The notes under the pieces were generated by a model. That model did no database searches and was not told the origin of the DNA. It worked only from the letters and a program-made list of their open reading frames with translations. 64,000 nucleotides of DNA, taken from assembly GCA_017409405.1 (NCBI GenBank), contig JAFQSU010000046.1, forward strand, positions 1 through 64,000. The letters are read 5' to 3'. Made by a program: the position numbers and the translations under genes. Positions 15,594 through 24,000 of the stretch are shown here, piece after piece. How positions within the stretch are numbered: the first letter of the stretch is position 1; every line of letters starts with the position of its first letter. The DNA is from Oscillospiraceae bacterium. Lineage in GTDB: Bacteria > Bacillota > Clostridia > Oscillospirales > JAAYXM01.

Positions 15594-16676
15594 TTATCTG
15601 TCCATGCAGCTAAAGCACGGGTCAATACTTGCAACGATAAGACCTGCATCGGCGACTGAATTTCCGCGAAGCATTGTCGGGATTGTCGGAGCGGTCTTGA
15701 ACGTCGGAACGTGGATGCTGACGCGCTTGTTGAACTCACTGCCGTCTGTTACGACCTTATAGCAGAGCTGACCGCGCGGAGCCTCATGGCGGACCATGTA
15801 CTCACCTGCCGGAATCTTCGGAATCTTGACACCGAGATTTATCGGACCTGTCGGGAGAAGCTCAAGTGCCTGACGGATAATCTTGATGCTTTCAAAGTTT
15901 TCAAGGACGCGGACAACAACACGTGAGAAAACGTCACATGTGTGGTATACAGCCTTGTCAAACTCAAAGTCTTCATAGCAACAGTACGGTGCATCCTTAC
16001 GCACGTCAACCGCAACGTTCGATGCACGTGCATGAGGACCGACCGCACCTATGCGGATGCTGTCCTCTGTTGTGAGAACGCCGACACCCTGTGTACGGAG
16101 TGCAACAGTCTTGTCGGAGAGAAGAATGTCACGGAGACGAAGCATGGACTTTTCGACCTTGTCAAGCATCTCAAGGATTTTTCTTCTCTTGTCGTCGTCT
16201 ATATCACGGCGAGAGCCGCCGATGGTAACCATGCCGTAGTTTACGCGGTTGCCCGAGATTTCCTCAAGCATATCCATAATGACCTCACGCTCGTTCCAGC
16301 AGTGCATGAACAGGCTGTCGTGACCGACGAGGTGAAGTGCAATGCCGAGCCAGAGATAATGAGAGTGAAGTCTCTCAAGCTCGTTCATGATAACACGGAT
16401 ATACTGGCCGCGCTTCGGGACGTTCATCTGTGCGATGTTTTCAAGTGCCAGAGCATAGCCCAGTGCGTGGGAGTGCGAGCAGATGCCGCAAACACGCTCG
16501 ACGAGAGTTATTGTCTGGATGAAGTTTTTCTGTTGCGCGAGTTTTTCAATACCTCTGTGATTGTAACCGATAAATACCTCGGCATCGGTAATCTGCTCAC
16601 CGTCGGTATACAGACGGGCATGAACAGGCTCTTCCAGTGCCGGATGGTACGGACCGATAGGAACAATATAGCTCAT
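15594..16676 (-). CDS. mbhL: [NiFe] hydrogenase large subunit, group 4 (MbhL)
   Basis: A 360-residue NuoD-like catalytic subunit that interconverts protons and H2. All four nickel ligands are present: RVCGICSHSH (Cys63, Cys66) and DPCFSCMDR (Cys354, Cys357). This separates it from complex I NuoD, which has lost them. The protein ends exactly after the final Arg, with no C-terminal extension, so no maturation endopeptidase step is expected. It lies 3 bases after the NuoC-like gene and is followed by hypA and hypB. It faces the cytoplasm, on top of the NuoH-like anchor. Confidence 0.96.
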   Translation of the reverse strand: MSYIVPIGPYHPALEEPVHARLYTDGEQITDAEVFIGYNHRGIEKLAQQKNFIQTITLVERVCGICSHSHALGYALALENIAQMNVPKRGQYIRVIMNELERLHSHYLWLGIALHLVGHDSLFMHCWNEREVIMDMLEEISGNRVNYGMVTIGGSRRDIDDDKRRKILEMLDKVEKSMLRLRDILLSDKTVALRTQGVGVLTTEDSIRIGAVGPHARASNVAVDVRKDAPYCCYEDFEFDKAVYHTCDVFSRVVVRVLENFESIKIIRQALELLPTGPINLGVKIPKIPAGEYMVRHEAPRGQLCYKVVTDGSEFNKRVSIHVPTFKTAPTIPTMLRGNSVADAGLIVASIDPCFSCMDR

Positions 16677-16679
16677 TCT

Positions 16680-17072
16680 TTATTCCCCTTTCTTGCCATG
16701 AGCTTTGTCGATAAGCTCGTCCATAGGTGTGACGATAATCTGACCCTGACCGTCGAGCATGTTGTCGGGCATGAAGAGACGCTTTGAGGTATCAAGACCC
16801 TCGAAGGTGATGTCCATGAGCTCAACCAGCTCACGCTCCGGCCACTCTGCGGCGAGATCATAGATCGGTGCGATAGAGGGAAGAACGCTCTCCCCGTCAA
16901 CCGTGTAGGATTCAATGCCGCTTCCGACTTCATATTCATATGAGATGTTGGGCTTGCCCTCATCGTTCACAAAACCGTGAATCATGGCGAGTGCAATACC
17001 GTCGGCACGCATCTTTTCCGCCGTCGGAATTACCTGATCCTTTGTGATTTCAATTTTCTTATATTCTTGCAT
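16680..17072 (-). CDS. mbhK: Hydrogenase subunit, NuoC-like (MbhK)
   Basis: A 130-residue soluble subunit resembling the 30-kDa NuoC subunit and MbhK. Family features are YEYEVGSGIESYTV, followed by LPSIAPIYDLAAEWPERELVELMDI and a C-terminal LFMPDN segment. It stabilises the large subunit and carries no cofactor. It is the first gene of the hydrogenase operon, with GAGGTGG before its ATG and a promoter about 50 bases upstream. In archaeal mbh operons the K and L genes lie near the end, not the beginning. Confidence 0.88.
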   Translation of the reverse strand: MQEYKKIEITKDQVIPTAEKMRADGIALAMIHGFVNDEGKPNISYEYEVGSGIESYTVDGESVLPSIAPIYDLAAEWPERELVELMDITFEGLDTSKRLFMPDNMLDGQGQIIVTPMDELIDKAHGKKGE

Positions 17073-17119
17073 TTTTCCACCTCACCCTTATAGTTGATAG
17101 TAATTTTTACGTACATTAC

Positions 17120-17148
17120 ATTATATCACAATATTCCGCTCTTGAAAA
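17120..17148 (-). promoter_or_regulatory. Promoter of the hydrogenase operon
   Basis: On the minus strand, TTTTCA (17148-17143), 17 bases and an extended -10 TGATATAAT (ending in TATAAT at 17125-17120) precede mbhK by about 50 bases. The 134-base gap to hypE shows no clear terminator, so some read-through from the hyp operon is possible. Confidence 0.65.
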
Positions 17149-17206
17149 CCCCAAAAAGCGAAATTATTATGCAAAATTCGTGCCGAAATTGTTTATTTTT
17201 TCACAT

Positions 17207-18205
17207 TCAGCAAATTCTCGGAAGCTCGGCTCCCGAAAGCTTTGAGACGATGCGTGAACCGAAAATGCCGCGAACAAAAACCTTTCCGGCGTGCGTGTCC
17301 GTCACCTCGCCGATAACTGCCGCATTTTTGCCCTCCTCTGTCCCGTGCATAATTTCAAGTGCTTCTTTTGCGCACTCGGGAGAGACAACGGCAAGAAGCT
17401 TTCCTTCGTTTGCACAGTAGAGTGGGTCAAGACCGAGAATGTCGCACGCACTTTTTACAGCCGGAAGGACAGGGATATCAGCTTCCGAAAGCTCTATCGA
17501 AAGTGGCGTGCCCTCGACAAATTCGCAAAGGGTCGTGGCAACGCCGCCTCGGGTGGGATCACGGAGTACACGAAGTCCGTCGCCAAGAGAATAGAGCTTT
17601 TCCGCAAGATGATTTAACGGTGCACAGTCGGAAAGAATCTCCCCCTCGACAAGATTTTTGTTTCTTGCAAGCATTATTGCCGCACCGTGGTCGCCCGAGG
17701 TTCCCGAAAGAATTACCTTATCTCCCGTGCGGAGATTTCGGGGGGAGAGATTTCCGTGCTCAAGAAAGCCTATGCCGGAGGTGTTGATATATATTCCGTC
17801 GCCACGGCCTCGCTCGACAACCTTTGTGTCTCCCGTAACAACCGAAACGTCAGCTTTCCGGGCAGCAGCACTGACAGAATCAACAATTCTCTCAAGGTCA
17901 GAAACGGGAAATCCCTCTTCTATTATAAATGAAAGGCTTAAGTATTTAGGAACACCTCCCGACATTGCAACATCGTTTACGGTTCCGCATACACAGAGCT
18001 TTCCGATATCGCCGCCGGGGAAGAAAACGGGAGAGACAACGAAGCTGTCTGTTGAGAAAACGAGCCTGTCACACCCACTCAGCACAGCCCCGTCACCGAG
18101 GGCACAAAGTGCATCGTTTGAAAGTTTTTTTACTATTAAATTATCTATCAGCTCTGAGGTTTTTTTCCCTCCGCTGCCGTAGTCAAGCGTTATTATATTT
18201 TCCAT
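17207..18205 (-). CDS. hypE: Hydrogenase maturation protein HypE
   Basis: A 332-residue PurM-like ATP-dependent dehydratase. It converts the carbamoyl group placed on its C-terminal Cys into a thiocyanate and supplies the CN ligands of the NiFe site. The C-terminal PRIC motif, with the reactive last Cys, is intact (ELPRIC). The ATP and metal region shows GDGAVL and DTKVVERGRGDGIYINTSG, and the glycine-rich LDYGSGGKKTSEL lies near the N-terminus. It is the last gene of the hyp operon, 26 bases after hypD, with AAGGAG upstream. Confidence 0.96.
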   Translation of the reverse strand: MENIITLDYGSGGKKTSELIDNLIVKKLSNDALCALGDGAVLSGCDRLVFSTDSFVVSPVFFPGGDIGKLCVCGTVNDVAMSGGVPKYLSLSFIIEEGFPVSDLERIVDSVSAAARKADVSVVTGDTKVVERGRGDGIYINTSGIGFLEHGNLSPRNLRTGDKVILSGTSGDHGAAIMLARNKNLVEGEILSDCAPLNHLAEKLYSLGDGLRVLRDPTRGGVATTLCEFVEGTPLSIELSEADIPVLPAVKSACDILGLDPLYCANEGKLLAVVSPECAKEALEIMHGTEEGKNAAVIGEVTDTHAGKVFVRGIFGSRIVSKLSGAELPRIC

Positions 18206-18231
18206 CTCGTTCTCCTTTTTAATAATTGCCT

Positions 18232-19308
18232 TTATTGACCTCCATATTTATAAGCCGCCGCACATGCACCCTCGCCCGATACCATACACGGTCCCACGGG
18301 GTTTTCAGGTGTGCACACCTTGCCGAACAGCGGACACTCATGCGCATAGATGCGTCCGCAGATAACGTCTCCGCACAGACACGGGGAAGTTTCTTTCGGC
18401 GGTTTTATTTTTATATCGAATTTGCGCTCGGCATCAAATTCCGCATACTCATCGCAGATGCCGAGACCGCTCATATCAATCTCGCCGAGACCGCGCCATA
18501 TATCTCGGCGGAGTGTGAGGTATTTGCGTATCATATTCACGGCAAGCGGATTTCCGTTGCTTTTTACCGCCTGCGGATATGCGTTTTCGACTTTGGGTTC
18601 CCCGGACTCTATCTGACGCAGAAGCATGTATACTGCCATGAGGATTTCATGTGGCTCAAAGCCGCCTATTACGCAGGGGATTTTAAATTTCTCGGCAAGA
18701 AAGCGGAAGCCCTCCTCGCCGATTATGGTGGCAACGTGTCCCGGGCATAGAAAACCGCGAACATTAAACCCATCATCTGCGATGAGCGCACGAAGAGCCG
18801 GCTCGACGGTTTTGAGCATTGAAAAAACAGAGAAGTTTCTAAGTCTCTTTTCGCTTGCCGCACCTATTGCGACAGCGGTTCCGGGTGCTGTAGTTTCAAA
18901 GCCTGCACCGAGAAAAATAACCTCATATGACGGGTTTTCCTCTGCAAGCCTTACTGCATCAAGCGGAGAATACACAACCTCAACACGGGCGCCGAGCGCA
19001 CGTGATTTTGCAAGGTTTTCGCCGTGGACACTGCCGGGCACCTTTATCATGTCACCGTACGTTGCAATGATGATGTTTTTTTGCATCGAAAGGTCAAGTA
19101 TTGCATCAATAACCTCGGGAGGGGTCACACATACAGGGCATCCCGGACCCGAGAGAAGCTTTATGTTTTCGGGGAGTACGTTGCGAAGTCCCGATTTTGC
19201 TATTGCCATTGTGTGTGTGCCGCAGACCTCCATGAGACTGACGTTTCCGACGTCCATTTCACCTATCTCGGCAAGGAGCTTTTGTGCATCATAAATTTCT
19301 GAGCTCAT
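18232..19308 (-). CDS. hypD: Hydrogenase maturation protein HypD
   Basis: A 358-residue [4Fe-4S] scaffold protein on which, with HypC, the Fe(CN)2CO unit is assembled. Conserved motifs are MEVCGTHTMAI (about residue 28), LLSGPGCPVCVTP, LGAGFETTAPGTA and FLCPGHVATIIG, with cluster-binding cysteines in the C-terminal part (PCLCGDVICG, ECPLFGKVCTP). I chose the ATG at 19308, 6 bases after GGGAGG. It overlaps the end of hypC by 20 bases. Confidence 0.96.
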   Translation of the reverse strand: MSSEIYDAQKLLAEIGEMDVGNVSLMEVCGTHTMAIAKSGLRNVLPENIKLLSGPGCPVCVTPPEVIDAILDLSMQKNIIIATYGDMIKVPGSVHGENLAKSRALGARVEVVYSPLDAVRLAEENPSYEVIFLGAGFETTAPGTAVAIGAASEKRLRNFSVFSMLKTVEPALRALIADDGFNVRGFLCPGHVATIIGEEGFRFLAEKFKIPCVIGGFEPHEILMAVYMLLRQIESGEPKVENAYPQAVKSNGNPLAVNMIRKYLTLRRDIWRGLGEIDMSGLGICDEYAEFDAERKFDIKIKPPKETSPCLCGDVICGRIYAHECPLFGKVCTPENPVGPCMVSGEGACAAAYKYGGQ

Positions 19309-19516
19309 TTTCAACCTCCCGGGCTGCGGCGATGTTTGCCTTTGCCTGTTCTTCTCCGAGACGCTCTATGGCAAAGCCTGCATGGACGATAACATATTCT
19401 CCGACCTTCGGATTTTCTATAAAGTCAAGGCGGATGCTTCTGCGGATTCCTTCACGTTCCCCAATGGCATCGTTGCCGTTTATTTCCGTAATGCAAAGCG
19501 GTATTGCAAGACACAT
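19289..19516 (-). CDS. hypC: Hydrogenase maturation chaperone HypC
   Basis: A 75-residue OB-fold chaperone. The essential N-terminal Cys2 is present (MCLAIPL), as is the family segment VGEYVIVHAGFAIERL. It binds HypD and then carries the iron centre to the large subunit. Only one HypC/HybG-type gene is present, consistent with a single hydrogenase client in the window. AAGGAGG precedes the ATG, 4 bases after the hypF stop. Confidence 0.96.
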   Translation of the reverse strand: MCLAIPLCITEINGNDAIGEREGIRRSIRLDFIENPKVGEYVIVHAGFAIERLGEEQAKANIAAAREVENELRNL

Positions 19517-19520
19517 GGTA

Positions 19521-21752
19521 CTACCTCCTTTTTGATTGCGCCTGCGCTATCATAAGCTGACCGAGACAGATGCCCTCGTCATTCGTTGAAACACGTCTGT
19601 GTGTCAGCACGTCAAAGCCGAGAGCTGAAAGACTTGTGCGCAGTCGTTTTAAAACATACATATTCTGAAATGTTCCGCCGGAGAGTGCAACGGTTTTAAT
19701 GCCCGTATCGTGTGCAATTTTTTCACACATCTCCGAGGCAAAGCTTATTAACGTGTTCATAAATCGGGCAGACATCACGGCTTGGTCAACGCCGCTGTTT
19801 TTGTCGGAAACGATAGCACGTATCATCTGCCGCCAGTCAAAGGTGTACATGCCGCCGTCATACCCGATGCAAAACGTGTAGCTCTCCTCACAGCCGTCTG
19901 CTGCTGCGGATTCAAGAAGAACGGCGCCCTGACCCTCGTAGGAAGCTGTTTGCGCTATGCCGATAAGCGACGCCACGCCGTCAAAAAGTCTTCCCATCGA
20001 GCTTGCAGACGGACAGTTTATGCCCGACTCAACAAGCTTTTTTACGGTACCGTCACATTCAAGTCCCGAATCATAAAGAAGCGATGCTGCGACTCTTGAA
20101 ATCTCGTGTGTTGCACGGTCACCGCCGGGGAGTCGTATCGGGCGGATTGTACCGTATCTTGAAAAATCGGAAAAATCTCCGACCAAAAATTCCGCACCCC
20201 ATATTTTTCCGTCCGTACCGTATCCCATACCGTCCCAGGTGATACCGATACACTTTCCGTCATATCCGTTGTCCGCCATGCACGATGCCATATGGGCGTG
20301 GTGATGCTGGACGCGGATAAGAGGGAGCCTTTCTTTTTGTGAGCGCTCATCTGCATACGAGGTTGACATATAGTCGGGGTGCATATCGCATGCCAAAAGC
20401 TGAGGTTTCACATCAAATATATTTTCAAAATGAGAAATCTGAGCCTCATAGTTTTCAAGCGTTTCAAGGTTTTTCAAATCGCCTATATGCTGACTCGGAA
20501 AAACATATCTGTCACGGGAAAGAGCAAAAGATGCTTTTTGCTCGGCACCGCATGCAAGTATCGGCAAAAGCTTCGTGCTCATACATACGGGATGCGGAAC
20601 ATAGCCACGGCTTCTGCGCACGAAATATTCGTTTCCGTCCAAAACCCACATAAGGGAGTCGTCACAGCGTGCATGAATTTCGCGGTTGTTCATAAGGAAA
20701 CCGTCAGCAACGCCCGAGAGCTTCTCAAAAACCTCTTCATCCTTATATATAATAGGTAAATCCGATATATTCGCACTCGTCATAACAAGGCTGTCAACGC
20801 CGTCGGCAAGGAGCAAATGGTGTACGGGGGTATACGGAAGCATGATTCCGATATAGCCGTTCTCACTCAGATACATAAGCGAGTTGCTTTCCCGTTTTTT
20901 CAGAAGCACAATCGGTCGGCGGTTTGAAGTGAGATGCCTTTTTTCGTCAGCCGAAATATGTGCAAACCTCCTTGCCGCCTCAACATCGCGGCACATAATC
21001 GCAAGCGGCTTTTCGTCACGGTGCTTTCTTTTTCTGAGGGTGTCAACAACCGTATCGTCATCGCATCTGCAGGCAAGGTGAATTCCGCCAAGCCCTTTTA
21101 CGGCAACGATTTTGCCGTCTCTGATATATTCTTTTGCAAGGGATATGGCATCACCCGGAAGCTCTTTTTTGTTAAAATCATAAAAGCTGAGCTTCGGACC
21201 GCAATTTTCGCAACAGTCGGGCTGGGCGTGATAGCGGCGGTCGGAGATATCGAGATATTCTCTCTCGCACTCTCCGCACATAGGGAAAGCCGACATGGTA
21301 GTGTTTTTTCTGTCGTAGGGAATGTCTTTTATAATGGTAAATCTCGGACCGCAGTTTGTGCAGTTTATAAAGGGGTAGGAATAGCGCCTGTCGGATTCTG
21401 AAAACAGCTCCTTCAGGCAATCGTCGCACACTGCAATGTCCGGGGATATGAGCGTTCTGTTCTTTTCGCCCTTTATGCTTTCCGCTATATCAAAGCCGAT
21501 ATAACCACGTAGCGTATCCGAGTACACAACCTCAACGGATTCGATGAAGGCAAGCGTAGGTGCGTTATACAAAAGCTCGCTTACGAGCTTTTGTATATCC
21601 TCGCGGCGACCCTCAAACTCACCCTCGGCACCGAAGGAGGTGTTGCGGATGAATCCGCAAAGCGAGAGGGCTGTCACTGCCTTGTGAACAAACGGACGAA
21701 ATCCCACACCCTGAACTATTCCGTATATTTTAATGTCTGCATGGGTTTTCAT
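19521..21752 (-). CDS. hypF: Carbamoyltransferase HypF
   Basis: A 743-residue multidomain enzyme that makes carbamoyl adenylate from carbamoyl phosphate and transfers the carbamoyl group to HypE. In order: an acylphosphatase domain (YGIVQGVGFRPFVHKAV, residues 10-90), two zinc fingers (CDDCLKEL and CTNCGPRF, then CGECEREY and CENCGPKL, 105-185), a YrdC-like domain (about 200-380), and a Kae1-like domain with the metal motif HHHAHMASCMADNG. Full-length and intact. It starts 1 base after the stop of the Crp/Fnr regulator gene, so the two are probably translationally coupled. Confidence 0.96.
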   Translation of the reverse strand: MKTHADIKIYGIVQGVGFRPFVHKAVTALSLCGFIRNTSFGAEGEFEGRREDIQKLVSELLYNAPTLAFIESVEVVYSDTLRGYIGFDIAESIKGEKNRTLISPDIAVCDDCLKELFSESDRRYSYPFINCTNCGPRFTIIKDIPYDRKNTTMSAFPMCGECEREYLDISDRRYHAQPDCCENCGPKLSFYDFNKKELPGDAISLAKEYIRDGKIVAVKGLGGIHLACRCDDDTVVDTLRKRKHRDEKPLAIMCRDVEAARRFAHISADEKRHLTSNRRPIVLLKKRESNSLMYLSENGYIGIMLPYTPVHHLLLADGVDSLVMTSANISDLPIIYKDEEVFEKLSGVADGFLMNNREIHARCDDSLMWVLDGNEYFVRRSRGYVPHPVCMSTKLLPILACGAEQKASFALSRDRYVFPSQHIGDLKNLETLENYEAQISHFENIFDVKPQLLACDMHPDYMSTSYADERSQKERLPLIRVQHHHAHMASCMADNGYDGKCIGITWDGMGYGTDGKIWGAEFLVGDFSDFSRYGTIRPIRLPGGDRATHEISRVAASLLYDSGLECDGTVKKLVESGINCPSASSMGRLFDGVASLIGIAQTASYEGQGAVLLESAAADGCEESYTFCIGYDGGMYTFDWRQMIRAIVSDKNSGVDQAVMSARFMNTLISFASEMCEKIAHDTGIKTVALSGGTFQNMYVLKRLRTSLSALGFDVLTHRRVSTNDEGICLGQLMIAQAQSKRR

Positions 21753-21753
21753 A

Positions 21754-22401
21754 TCAGTGCAACATCTCGATTCTTCTTCTGTCGGTTTTTATAATACCCT
21801 CATCGGACATTTTCTTTATCTCACGCATCATTGCGCTTCTGTCGGCGCAGATATATTCCGCAAGGTAGCTGAGTGAAAAGGGAAGTTCAAAGGAAGAAGC
21901 CCCCGCTCTCATCGAATACATCGAAAAAAGGCACAGCAGCTTTTCTCTTATTGAACGGTTGCTGAGAATTTCTATGCGCTCGGAGAGCCGCTGGGTTTTC
22001 TGCGTAACGACACGGAACATGTTTTCAACGGCAACGGTGTGGCATCTGCAGGCGTTTTGGCAGCGCTTTGCGATATGCTCATACATCATGAATGCAACCT
22101 CGCATTTTTTCTCGCACACCGCATACACTCCACGGTCAGAATTCTCGGAAAAAGCTATCATCTCACCGAAGACGTCGTTTTCCGAAAGGTCTTCAAGAAC
22201 AACCCTGTTACCGCCCGGGTCATTGCGGATAAGAGAGACGTTGCCGGACATGATAATTCCTATTGTATCGCTGTTTTTACTGAAGTCACACACAGTTTCG
22301 CCGGGGGTAAAGCTCTGCCTGCGGATATTGAAGCATTCAATCATTCTTTTCGTGTTTTTGTCGTCAATTCCGTCGAACAAAAAAATTTCCTCTATTTTCA
22401 A
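21754..22401 (-). CDS. Crp/Fnr-family regulator heading the hyp operon
   Basis: A 215-residue transcription factor with an N-terminal cyclic-nucleotide-type barrel (ENDVFGEMIAFSE corresponds to the phosphate-binding cassette) and a C-terminal winged helix (LSYLAEYICADRSAMMREIKKMSDEG). The cAMP-contacting Arg-Ser pair is not evident. Cysteines cluster at residues 96, 100, 114, 118 and 120 (CEKKC, RCQNACRCH), so a redox or metal input is possible but unproven. The start is TTG at 22401 after GGGTGG. It is the first gene of the hyp operon and lies 16 bases from a perfect palindrome shared with the rubrerythrin promoter. It probably controls both. Confidence 0.88.
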   Translation of the reverse strand: MKIEEIFLFDGIDDKNTKRMIECFNIRRQSFTPGETVCDFSKNSDTIGIIMSGNVSLIRNDPGGNRVVLEDLSENDVFGEMIAFSENSDRGVYAVCEKKCEVAFMMYEHIAKRCQNACRCHTVAVENMFRVVTQKTQRLSERIEILSNRSIREKLLCLFSMYSMRAGASSFELPFSLSYLAEYICADRSAMMREIKKMSDEGIIKTDRRRIEMLH

Positions 22402-22416
22402 AATTTTCCACCCACT

Positions 22417-22432
22417 TGTTGCAAATGCAACA
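22417..22432. promoter_or_regulatory. Palindromic operator between crp/fnr-like gene and rubrerythrin
   Basis: TGTTGCAAATGCAACA is a perfect inverted repeat (7-base arms, 2-base centre). It lies just upstream of the TTG start of the regulator and about 43-45 bases upstream of the likely rubrerythrin start site. A TATAAT at 22457-22462 has no good -35, as in activator-dependent promoters. The form and place suit a Crp/Fnr-type protein. Confidence 0.65.
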
Positions 22433-22511
22433 GAAATTTGTTTAAATATATGATACTATAATTCCAACAAAAAGTAAATACTATTTTTCAACTTGAAAGG
22501 AGATTTTCATC

Positions 22512-23051
22512 ATGGAATTAAAGGGTTCAAAAACTGAGGCAAACCTTCTCGCTGCTTTTGCAGGAGAAAGCCAGGCAAGAAACAAATACACATACTATGC
22601 TTCAAAGGCTAAAAAAGAAGGCTATGAGCAGATTTCCGCAATCTTTACCGAGACTGCAAACAACGAAAAAGAGCATGCAAAGCTCTGGTTCAAGCTTCTC
22701 CACGACGGTGAGATTCCCACAACAACAGTAAACCTCAAGGATGCTGCAGCCGGTGAGAACTACGAGTGGACAGACATGTATGCAGGCTTTGCAAAGACTG
22801 CTAAGGAAGAGGGCTTTGACAGAATCGCATATCTCTTTGAAGCTGTCGGCAGAATTGAAAAGGAGCATGAGGAGAGATACTTAAAGCTTCTTTCCAATGT
22901 AGAAACAGGCGCAGTCTTCTCCCGTGAGGGCGATGTTGTATGGCAGTGCTCCAACTGCGGTCACATCCATGTCGGCAAAAAGGCTCCCGAGCTTTGCCCG
23001 GTATGCGCACATCCGAAGGCATACTTCGAGCTTCTCAAGACTAACTACTAA
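22512..23051 (+). CDS. rbr: Rubrerythrin
   Basis: A 179-residue non-haem iron peroxidase that removes H2O2 in anaerobes. Residues 1-140 form a ferritin-like four-helix bundle with the diiron ligands in [23 protein letters not shown] and [13 protein letters not shown]. Residues 145-179 are a rubredoxin domain with CSNCG and CPVC. Full length. GAAAGGAG precedes the ATG. It is divergent from the hyp operon and appears to be followed by the small zinc-ribbon gene. Confidence 0.96.
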   Translation: MELKGSKTEANLLAAFAGESQARNKYTYYASKAKKEGYEQISAIFTETANNEKEHAKLWFKLLHDGEIPTTTVNLKDAAAGENYEWTDMYAGFAKTAKEEGFDRIAYLFEAVGRIEKEHEERYLKLLSNVETGAVFSREGDVVWQCSNCGHIHVGKKAPELCPVCAHPKAYFELLKTNY

Positions 23052-23111
23052 TAAGTTATCCGCAGGGGCTGTGTCAAGCAGCTCCTGAATTTTTGATGTG
23101 AGGTGATAAAA

Positions 23112-23264
23112 ATGGAAAAGAACACACAAAATAAACCGGAAGAGAAGGTTTTAGTTCCCGGCACGTGCAGGGCGTGCGGTTTTATAACGCCCTTCGGAGA
23201 CACAAACGCCGAGTTTTGCTGTCCGTCCTGCGGTGCCTTCAATCCCACCGAGAGAAAGCTGTAA
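23112..23264 (+). CDS. Zinc-ribbon microprotein, 50 residues
   Basis: A short ORF between rubrerythrin and the PHP gene, with GAGGTGA about 7 bases before its ATG. The protein has two Cys pairs, CRACGF and CPSCGA, separated by about 16 residues, giving a rubredoxin-like or zinc-ribbon fold; a further Cys precedes the second pair (FCCPSCG). It is preceded by a charged N-terminus (MEKNTQNKPEEK). The next gene starts 7 bases after its stop, so it is probably cotranscribed with it. I do not know its function; a role with rubrerythrin is a guess from position. Confidence 0.75.
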   Translation: MEKNTQNKPEEKVLVPGTCRACGFITPFGDTNAEFCCPSCGAFNPTERKL

Positions 23265-23271
23265 GGAATTT

Positions 23272-23949
23272 ATGTATAAGTACGATATCCATGTTCATAC
23301 CTCTGAAACAAGCTGTTGCGGTCTGATGTCTGCGGCAGAAACCGTGGAGCGGTACAGGGCTTCGGGATATACGGGGCTGTGCTTTACCGACCACTACTCA
23401 TCTTCGACATTTGAACGTGCAAGCGGCAGCTGGCGTGATAAGGCTGACCGGTTTCTTTCCGGCTACCGTGCGGCAAAGAAAGTTGCTGACGGGCTTGATA
23501 TACTGCTTGGGGCTGAGCTTCATTTCGGGCGACCGGGAGAGCACATATACAGCTCAAACGACTATCTGGTTTACGGCATAACGGAGGAGTTTATCTATGC
23601 ATACCCCGAGCTTCATCTCCTGACTCTGCCGGAGTTTTCGGAAATTGCAAAAAAACATGACCTGCTTGTCATACAGGCACATCCCATGCGGAATAATATG
23701 GAGCTTGTCCACCTTGACCTGCTTGACGGCATGGAGGTCTATAACGGCAATCAGAATCACGAGGCAAGAAACGAAAAGGCTGAGGCGTTTGCAAGGGCAA
23801 GGGGGTATATTCTTACTTCCGGAAGCGACTGCCATGAAGAAAAGCATGTCGGCAGAGGCGGCATACTTTGCAGCAGAAGGCTTTCTTCTTCTGCTGATTT
23901 AAAAGCCCTTCTCCGAAGCGGAGAGTATGAGCTTATAAAGACAATATAG
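23272..23949 (+). CDS. PHP-domain phosphoesterase
   Basis: A 225-residue metal-dependent hydrolase of the PHP superfamily, related to histidinol phosphatase HisK. Metal ligands are visible as DIHVHTSE near the start, TDHYSS, GAELHF, QAHPMRNN and SDCHEE near residue 190. The ATG at 23272 follows AAGGA closely; longer frames overlap the preceding small gene. The substrate is not clear. A true HisK candidate lies in the his operon at 47237-48010, so this paralogue probably acts on something else. Confidence 0.85.
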   Translation: MYKYDIHVHTSETSCCGLMSAAETVERYRASGYTGLCFTDHYSSSTFERASGSWRDKADRFLSGYRAAKKVADGLDILLGAELHFGRPGEHIYSSNDYLVYGITEEFIYAYPELHLLTLPEFSEIAKKHDLLVIQAHPMRNNMELVHLDLLDGMEVYNGNQNHEARNEKAEAFARARGYILTSGSDCHEEKHVGRGGILCSRRLSSSADLKALLRSGEYELIKTI

Positions 23950-23983
23950 AGACAGCTGTTTGGAAAATCCAAACAGCTGTCTC
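23949..23983 (+). terminator. Terminator after the PHP gene
   Basis: GAGACAGCTGTTTGG and CCAAACAGCTGTCTC form a perfect 15-base stem with a 5-base loop, followed by CTTTTT. The stop codon of the PHP gene lies at the foot of the stem. Confidence 0.85.
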
Positions 23984-24000
23984 ATGTCTTTTTCGACAGT

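Noticed and set aside
15594-16676. Large subunit considered as complex I NuoD rather than a hydrogenase
   Set aside because: All four nickel-binding Cys are present and adjacent hypA/hypB genes support a true [NiFe] enzyme.
15942-16787. A 281-codon plus-strand frame opposite the hydrogenase large subunit
   Set aside because: It is fully antisense to a certain gene with conserved motifs, and has no family resemblance or ribosome site.
22512-23051. Alternative coding on the minus strand of rubrerythrin
   Set aside because: Several short minus-strand frames overlap, but the plus-strand protein has complete diiron and rubredoxin motifs.
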